Assembly (NCBI GenBank): GCA_963995525.1
Contig: OZ023206.1
Coordinates: 23,667,777 to 23,731,776, forward strand
Reading direction: 5' to 3'
Origin: Escarpia spicata
Taxonomy: Eukaryota; Annelida; Polychaeta; Sabellida; Siboglinidae
Length of the DNA stretch: 64,000 bases
The translations under genes and the position numbers were made by a program. Shown here one piece after another: positions 58,213 to 64,000 of this stretch (positions are counted from its first letter, which is position 1; each line of letters starts with the position of its first letter). Below the pieces are notes generated by a model that saw only the letters and a list, made by a program, of their open reading frames with translations, was not told the origin of the DNA and ran no database searches.

Positions 58213-60770
58213 TGAACTGTGTAGAAACAAAATGTGCGGCATTGTTTTAAGCGATGCTACAGACCATATGCCAATTTTCGTCCTGTGTGACAACAGCACT
58301 TATGCGGTTATTAACGATGATCCAACATATAAATATAACAGAACGTTAGATGAGGACTCATTAAACAAATTTAAGCACGATTTAAATTATGCAAACTGGG
58401 ACACTGTAATGAACGAGTCAAACCCTGATTTAGCATTCTCGCGCTTTATGCAAATACTAAATAATACTTATAACGATGCCTGTCCTGTAAAAACTACAAC
58501 GTATTCAGGAGAGACAAAAAAGAATGATAAACCTTGGTTATCAAGAGGGCTAAAAAATGCTTGCATAAAGAAGAATAACATGTACTTAGCGTTTCTAAAA
58601 AATAGGACAGAATTAACAGAAATCCGCTACAAAAATTACAAAAATAAGTTAACAAAATTATTACGTCTAGAAAAGAAAAAATATTACAGAAAAAAATTCG
58701 ACGATTGTAAGACTAATATAAGGGCAACTTGGAAAACTCTTAACAGCATAATAGGTAAAAGAAAATCTGATACCACATATTTGAAAAAGTTTCATGTTGG
58801 CGATAACATAGTAGTATTAGAAAATAAAGAAATAGCTAATCATTTTAACAATTTCTTCGTCGATATAGGTACTAAATTATCCAACCTCATAGAACCCTGC
58901 CCGGGAACAAAGCCAACCGACTTTGTAAAACGTACTGTATCACAATCAATGTATATGTCCCCCGTTACTGAGCAAGAAGTACTCGAAATTGTGTCTGGAT
59001 GCAAAAGTAAAACTTCATACGGACCTGATGAAATCAGCATGAAAACAGTTAAGCATGTAATAAAGCAAATTGTACAACCGCTAATCCACATTTTTAACAG
59101 ATCTTTGATCAGCGGATCATTTCCAAATGATATGAAATTAGCAAAAGTCATTCCTATATTTAAGTCAGGAGATCGTTTTCAGTTTTCTAATTATATACCT
59201 ATATCTCTCTTATCCCAATTTTCAAAAATACTTGAAAAAATATTCAACAAAAGGCTAAGGTCTTTCATTGAAACACAACACATATTGACAGATGGGCAGT
59301 ATGGCTTCAGAAGTAATCACTCAACTTCACTAGCTTTAACAGAATTTGTCGAAAAAATTACATCCGCAATGGATAAATGCCAAAGCACGATTGGGGTCTT
59401 TATCGACCTAAAAAAAGCCTTTGACACTGTTGACCACAACATACTGCTAAGTAAACTGCAATGCTACGGAATCAGGGGTCTGGCTCTGGCCTGGATAAAA
59501 AGCTACTTAACCAACCGTAGACAATATGTATGCTATAACAACAGTAACTCAGAACAAAAGGAAATCAAGTGTGGAGTCCCGCAAGGTTCAATCCTTGGCC
59601 CGTTATTATTTATTCTATACATAAATGACATGTGTGAAGTCTCAAAATTGCTTGACATTATTTTGTTTGCTGATGATACAAACATTTTTTATTCCGCTAG
59701 TAACACAGCTGAAGTAAGCACTGTTATTAACAACGAACTAAAAAAACTAGACCTGTGGTTTCGAGCGAACAAATTATCACTTAATGTGAACAAAACACAT
59801 TTTATAATGTTCAACAATAAAAAGCAACCTAGAACAGGTGTGAATATAGTTTTGAATGGGAAAAACATTGAGCAGGTATCATATACTAAATTCCTTGGAG
59901 TAACCATTGACGAAAACGTAACATGGAGAGAACACATAAAAATGGTTGAATCAAAAGTATCAAAAAACATAGCAGTTTTGTATAAAACTAGGCATGTTCT
60001 TGATTGTCAAGCGTTACACACATTATATAATTCACTTGTTGAACCACATATGTCATATTGCTGTGAGATCTGGGGAAATACTTATCAATCTAGACTTAGA
60101 AAACTATTTATGTTACAGAAAAAAGCTATACGGATTATTTATAATCTTAATTATCATGATCATACATCTGTATTTTTCCATCTCTCAAACATGCTTAAAT
60201 TTCATGATTTAGTTAAATACAAGACTATGATCATACTTTATAAAGCAAACAACCATTCTTTAAATGGTCGTGTTCAAGCATTATTTGAACCAACAGCAGC
60301 TATCCACATACATGATACAAGACAAAGCAAACTTTTCTATGTTAAAAAGACAAACACCACCCTCCGACTGCTGTCAATCACCGTCAAGGGTATAAAAACG
60401 TGGAACAATTTACCAAATAAATTGACTCAGCTTCCAAGTTTAACACAATTTAAAAAAGCAATCAAGTTGTCATTACTTTCTACATATTTGTGAATTGTTA
60501 ATTGAAGGTGACGTTTTGTTAAACCCATGAAATAGTAACACAAGCACTATAGTAAACAGTCTATAAAATTATATGAGTTGTGAATATTATTTTGTGATTT
60601 ATTTATAATTCCTGTTGTATTTATTCAGTTTTCATAGTTCGAGTAGGGCATAACAACACATAAGTCTATGACTTCAGCTATGTCCTTTCAGCAGCAGCAG
60701 CAGCAGCAAACCATACTGTGCATGTATTATGTTGTTGTTGTTGTTGAATAAACGTTCATTCATCAACATG
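58213..60770 (+). mobile_element. 5'-truncated LINE inserted in intron 2 of the right Patched-domain copy
   Basis: The element begins within the C-terminal end of its endonuclease and ends after (CAG)n at about 60690 and TTG repeats followed by AATAAACGTTCATTCAT. Comparison with the left copy gives the empty site: GCTAACATAGTGATATTGG there becomes GCTAACATG[element]AACATGGTGG here. AACATG at 58207-58212 and 60765-60770 is therefore a probable 6-bp target-site duplication. The orientation is opposite to the host gene. Confidence 0.85.
58217..60493 (+). CDS. LINE ORF2 fragment: endonuclease end plus reverse transcriptase
   Basis: About 758 codons are open with no stop. The N-terminus is the last strand of an AP-type endonuclease (IVLSDATDHMPIF, the SDH motif). 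RT motifs follow in order: GPDEISMKTVK, LAKVIPIFKSG, PISLLSQFSKILEKI, GQYGFRSNHST, VFIDLKKAFDTVDHNIL, GVPQGSILGPLLFILYIND and the active site FADD (59666-59677). KFLGVTIDENVTW comes next, then the C-terminal region ending GIKTWNNLPNKL. The style fits the CR1/L2/Daphne group, but the clade is not certain. The undamaged RT indicates a recent insertion, though loss of most of the endonuclease makes this copy immobile. Confidence 0.88.
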   Translation: MCRNKMCGIVLSDATDHMPIFVLCDNSTYAVINDDPTYKYNRTLDEDSLNKFKHDLNYANWDTVMNESNPDLAFSRFMQILNNTYNDACPVKTTTYSGETKKNDKPWLSRGLKNACIKKNNMYLAFLKNRTELTEIRYKNYKNKLTKLLRLEKKKYYRKKFDDCKTNIRATWKTLNSIIGKRKSDTTYLKKFHVGDNIVVLENKEIANHFNNFFVDIGTKLSNLIEPCPGTKPTDFVKRTVSQSMYMSPVTEQEVLEIVSGCKSKTSYGPDEISMKTVKHVIKQIVQPLIHIFNRSLISGSFPNDMKLAKVIPIFKSGDRFQFSNYIPISLLSQFSKILEKIFNKRLRSFIETQHILTDGQYGFRSNHSTSLALTEFVEKITSAMDKCQSTIGVFIDLKKAFDTVDHNILLSKLQCYGIRGLALAWIKSYLTNRRQYVCYNNSNSEQKEIKCGVPQGSILGPLLFILYINDMCEVSKLLDIILFADDTNIFYSASNTAEVSTVINNELKKLDLWFRANKLSLNVNKTHFIMFNNKKQPRTGVNIVLNGKNIEQVSYTKFLGVTIDENVTWREHIKMVESKVSKNIAVLYKTRHVLDCQALHTLYNSLVEPHMSYCCEIWGNTYQSRLRKLFMLQKKAIRIIYNLNYHDHTSVFFHLSNMLKFHDLVKYKTMIILYKANNHSLNGRVQALFEPTAAIHIHDTRQSKLFYVKKTNTTLRLLSITVKGIKTWNNLPNKLTQLPSLTQFKKAIKLSLLSTYL

Positions 60771-61310
60771 GTGGTACTGGTAGAGACAAAGGAGGCCTGA
60801 TTGTCGGATGGAGGTGTGTACACAAATTATTATAACCGCTTACATATCCCTTGTCATAATTTATGTGGCTTCGTGGTATTTCTACGTTTTACGTATAACA
60901 GTAGCAACTATTATATTGATACGCTTTCTTTAAAACACAATAACTATGTCTCCATGTATCGATGTCCACTCGCACCTTTTTATATTCATACGAAGAGTCA
61001 TTTATGTAAGCTGGTATGTGAATCATCGTCACGGTAAACAGATAGTGGCTGTTGCTATGAGCAATGATGTTTGTAATTGGAGCACGCTTGTGATTTGTAA
61101 TTGACCCAATAGTAAGACACTATATGTTTTGTGACATGTACAGAGAATCTATTTTATACCTTTGTGTACTTGCGATTTGGGTCCAGGCTTCCTGCTAACA
61201 GCCTACCTGATTGTAGCTTTTGGCTGGGCATCCACACAGAATGCTTATCTACTTGTAGTATATGTACGGCATTCCAGTATATGCCTGCTTGTGTATTATT
61301 TTGCTAACTC

Positions 61311-61351
<41 letters not shown>

Positions 61352-62816
61352 CTACCTGCTAGTCACTTGGGCACAGCTTTCATGCACGTGGCTGGATGCT
61401 GGTTGTTTGCCTCTCGGTGTCCTGTCAGCACAATGCAGGCGGCAAAGAATGTGATCTGGTAGAAGTAGTCGAATAAAACGGCGACCACCGTGAAAGTGCA
61501 GAAGATTCGCACCGATCGGAATTTCGTGATTGTCCCGATGCCAATCGACAGAGCGTCCGAAAGGCTTGTGATTGTGATCGACAACGCCGCTTCCGAGAAC
61601 GCCTTGCCCATGCGCTCTTCAACTGACAACCGGGAGTCGGTCTTACGCCATGCTGCATAACAAACATGTCGTCGACGCCAGTTCCTGCCATATGAAGATA
61701 AAAACGCAAACAGAACACGCATGCAAGTAAAACACGCACAGTTACAATAAACAAATATTGTTTCAAAACCAGCTTCAACTTTTTCGTTGAAACGGACTAA
61801 TATTTTTCATAAAAGTCGCAAAAACGGACTTACCAAGAACAAGGAAGGGACTTGAAGCGTTGATATCAATGAAAGGCACACCAGTGTGAAGCACGAGACC
61901 GAACCCCGAGAGTATAGCGAGACCGGCCAAAAATACGCCGAGAGGTCCAAGCCACGGTTTACTGCGCACCCAGTCTGCGCTCATGCAGGACACGAAGGTA
62001 AATGCAATTAGAACTAATAACAAAATAGGCAGCAAACTAAAGACTGCATCGGCGTCCAGCTTCAGTTCGTCTTCGAGAGAGTGTGCGGTGAATCGAGTCA
62101 CGGTGATGTGTTTGTAACGTTTGTCGACGATGACTGATAGGAATGTCTCCTGCCATTTCATTACAGCTTCGGTATTTTCATAAGACAAGAGGTAATATTG
62201 CAGCCACCATGCTTTTGCTTCAGTGTCGCCATCTGCCGTCGTACTGACTCCGCCAATGGTGCTTCCGAGGAAGAATGTCAGATTGCGTGGCCCTCGCGTA
62301 ATCCTGTGTACGGGATACGCCAAATCATTTAGATTTACGTTCATAACACCATGCAATATAATGAGCGTGTCTGTCGCATTCTCACACGATCCTGTGCACA
62401 GATCTCTGTAGCTGTACGTTATCCTGTTTACATCAACTGTGATATTTCGAATATCCTTATCAAGTTGTACCACATCGTTGAAAACATCTTCTTTCAACAC
62501 GTTTCACTCTTTCTCCTACGACGTCACGATCACGCGGCCATATTGACCGAGGGTTGACATTCTGATAACGCTAAAGCTGTCTGATTTCTCGTGTTCAGGG
62601 AACATACAATGTGGAGCGTTCCTCTTTCGACCGGGCACCTTCTGGGCTGAACAAGTTCTTTACGTCGTATTCTGCGTGGAAATTTAAAACGCCTGATCCG
62701 AGCGCCGCCAAGAGCAGCGGACAAACAAGGAACCATATTGGGTGGCGGTCGATGAAGCGGCCGTAAACGTAGAAGACTCTACTTAGCGGCTTCTCAATGC
62801 AGTCGAACTGCACCAT

Positions 62817-63662
62817 TGTATGTCTTTGTTACTTCACGTCGTCTGTAGCATGCGATTCAACCTTATTCGTCGACCTGAAAAATACGTCACAACGAATAAG
62901 TCTTAAATAGTTTTCGTATGTGGTTTCTAATAGTCCTTTGAAGTACGTCGTTGTGTTTTATATGCTAACAACGCTCCTATGAATACACTTTTTATGATTA
63001 TGGATTCGGATTCTGGGGCTTTCATGTTTGAACAGCTGCCTATATTTAGGAATAAGATGGATTACCCACACGCGCGCGCGCGCACACGCACACACACGCA
63101 CACACACAGACCCAGAGTGAAACCACTCAGTCCCTCTTCATAGTGCATCCAACTTCTCCTGAGGGAACGAGATTAAAATAATTATTACTCATTTCTTAAC
63201 AGTCCGTTTACAACTATCACAACAATTCAACACCCACGCTTTCTTTATTAACTGTTCCAACATAGAGTAGTAATTTAACTAATATTGTCATAATGTTTAA
63301 CATCCACTATTTTTGTATTTTATCAGTCCCAAACGAAAGTTTCTTTGTATTTTACACACACACACAACGCACACAGATACACACACACGTACATACACAC
63401 ACACATACGCACACGCACACGAACACGCATACGCACACACACGCACGTCCACACAAACACACACACACCCACACACACTATACACACACGCGCGTGCGCA
63501 CACATACACACACACACACACACACACGCTCACACATACGGAAGCATGCACACACACACACACACACGCACAAAGCGTGATCGGGGTCGCGCTCATGCAT
63601 AACTTTAAAATAACAAAATTATTTTTCCTAGATCTATCGCTTAATATGTTAAGATATTATAT
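62817..63662. repeat. 5' flank of the right Patched-domain copy, segmental duplicate, CA microsatellites
   Basis: Colinear with 5100-5942, including CA-rich tracts at 63070-63110 and 63353-63573 and the terminal shared block at 63633-63662. Confidence 0.85.

Positions 63663-64000
<338 letters not shown>

Larger units (their letters stand above)
56521..62816 (-). pseudogene. Patched-domain pseudogene (right copy), segmental duplicate split by a LINE
   Basis: Colinear with the left gene: exon 1 62816-61834, exon 2 61684-61356, exon 3 58187 to TAG at 56521. It starts MVQFDCIEKPL. Exon 1 has a 5-bp net deletion near 62608, then TAG and TGA where the left copy has AAG and GGA (about 62517 and 62505). 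Exon 2 lacks 4 bp (329 against 333 bp), shifting frame after DDMFVM. Exon 3 has indels near 58030, 57680, 57535 and 57470 that remove part of the second loop and TM7. It keeps the GFSVDFSAH motif and an uninterrupted C-terminal tail that the left copy has lost. A LINE sits about 25 bp upstream of the exon 3 acceptor. It is non-functional as a transporter. Confidence 0.88.

Noticed and set aside
58043..58216. Start of the LINE frame upstream of 58213
   Set aside because: The frame runs by chance into antisense Patched exon 3. The element itself begins at about 58213, as shown by the empty site in the left copy.

Overview
This is animal nuclear DNA. Genes are split by GT-AG introns, intergenic DNA is AT-rich, microsatellites and minisatellites are abundant, and LINE and DIRS-type retrotransposon debris is dense. 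A FAS-like polyketide synthase (AFPK) next to lineage-expanded Patched-domain genes suggests a marine invertebrate, perhaps a lophotrochozoan such as a mollusc, annelid or brachiopod. The species cannot be named from sequence alone, and I saw no bacterial or organellar gene.

Layout. (1) 1-13.2 kb: a LINE tail, then a three-exon Patched-domain/RND gene on the minus strand (exons 5099-4109, 3973-3641, 2942-1570), a LINE tail, a long TAC microsatellite with a dispersed repeat, and a second, badly broken Patched-domain copy (12636-10575). (2) 13.8-25.9 kb: two decayed tyrosine-recombinase (DIRS/Ngaro-type) retrotransposons, one per strand, flanking a decayed THAP-domain gene, then a minus-strand LINE tail. 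(3) 26.4-27.9 kb: a 32-bp minisatellite of about 46 units. (4) 28-39.4 kb: gene-poor, with a THAP fragment, a 1.45-kb inverted-repeat element and small tandem duplications. (5) 39.48-50.27 kb: an animal FAS-like PKS on the plus strand with domain order KS, AT remnant, DH, pseudo-KR, degenerate ER, KR, ACP, thioesterase. (6) 50.6-56.1 kb: two copies of a block made of a G-rich 14-bp minisatellite, a CATA repeat and a unique 400-500-bp unit. (7) 56.1-63.7 kb: a third Patched-domain copy, a segmental duplicate of region 1 including its flanking microsatellites, with a nearly intact LINE inserted in its second intron.

The most unusual locus is the PKS. Its splice sites and most domains are well preserved, but the ketosynthase active-site Cys codon reads Ser, the catalytic core of the acyltransferase is missing, and two in-frame stops and one frameshift interrupt it. 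The ACP-thioesterase end keeps every catalytic residue in one open frame. The left Patched-domain gene is the only one of three that is open through both transmembrane halves. It lacks only a C-terminal tail that the right copy still encodes. A synthase flanked by RND-type transporter relatives recalls lipid synthase/exporter pairs, but at these distances, and with so many broken copies, that link is only a hypothesis.
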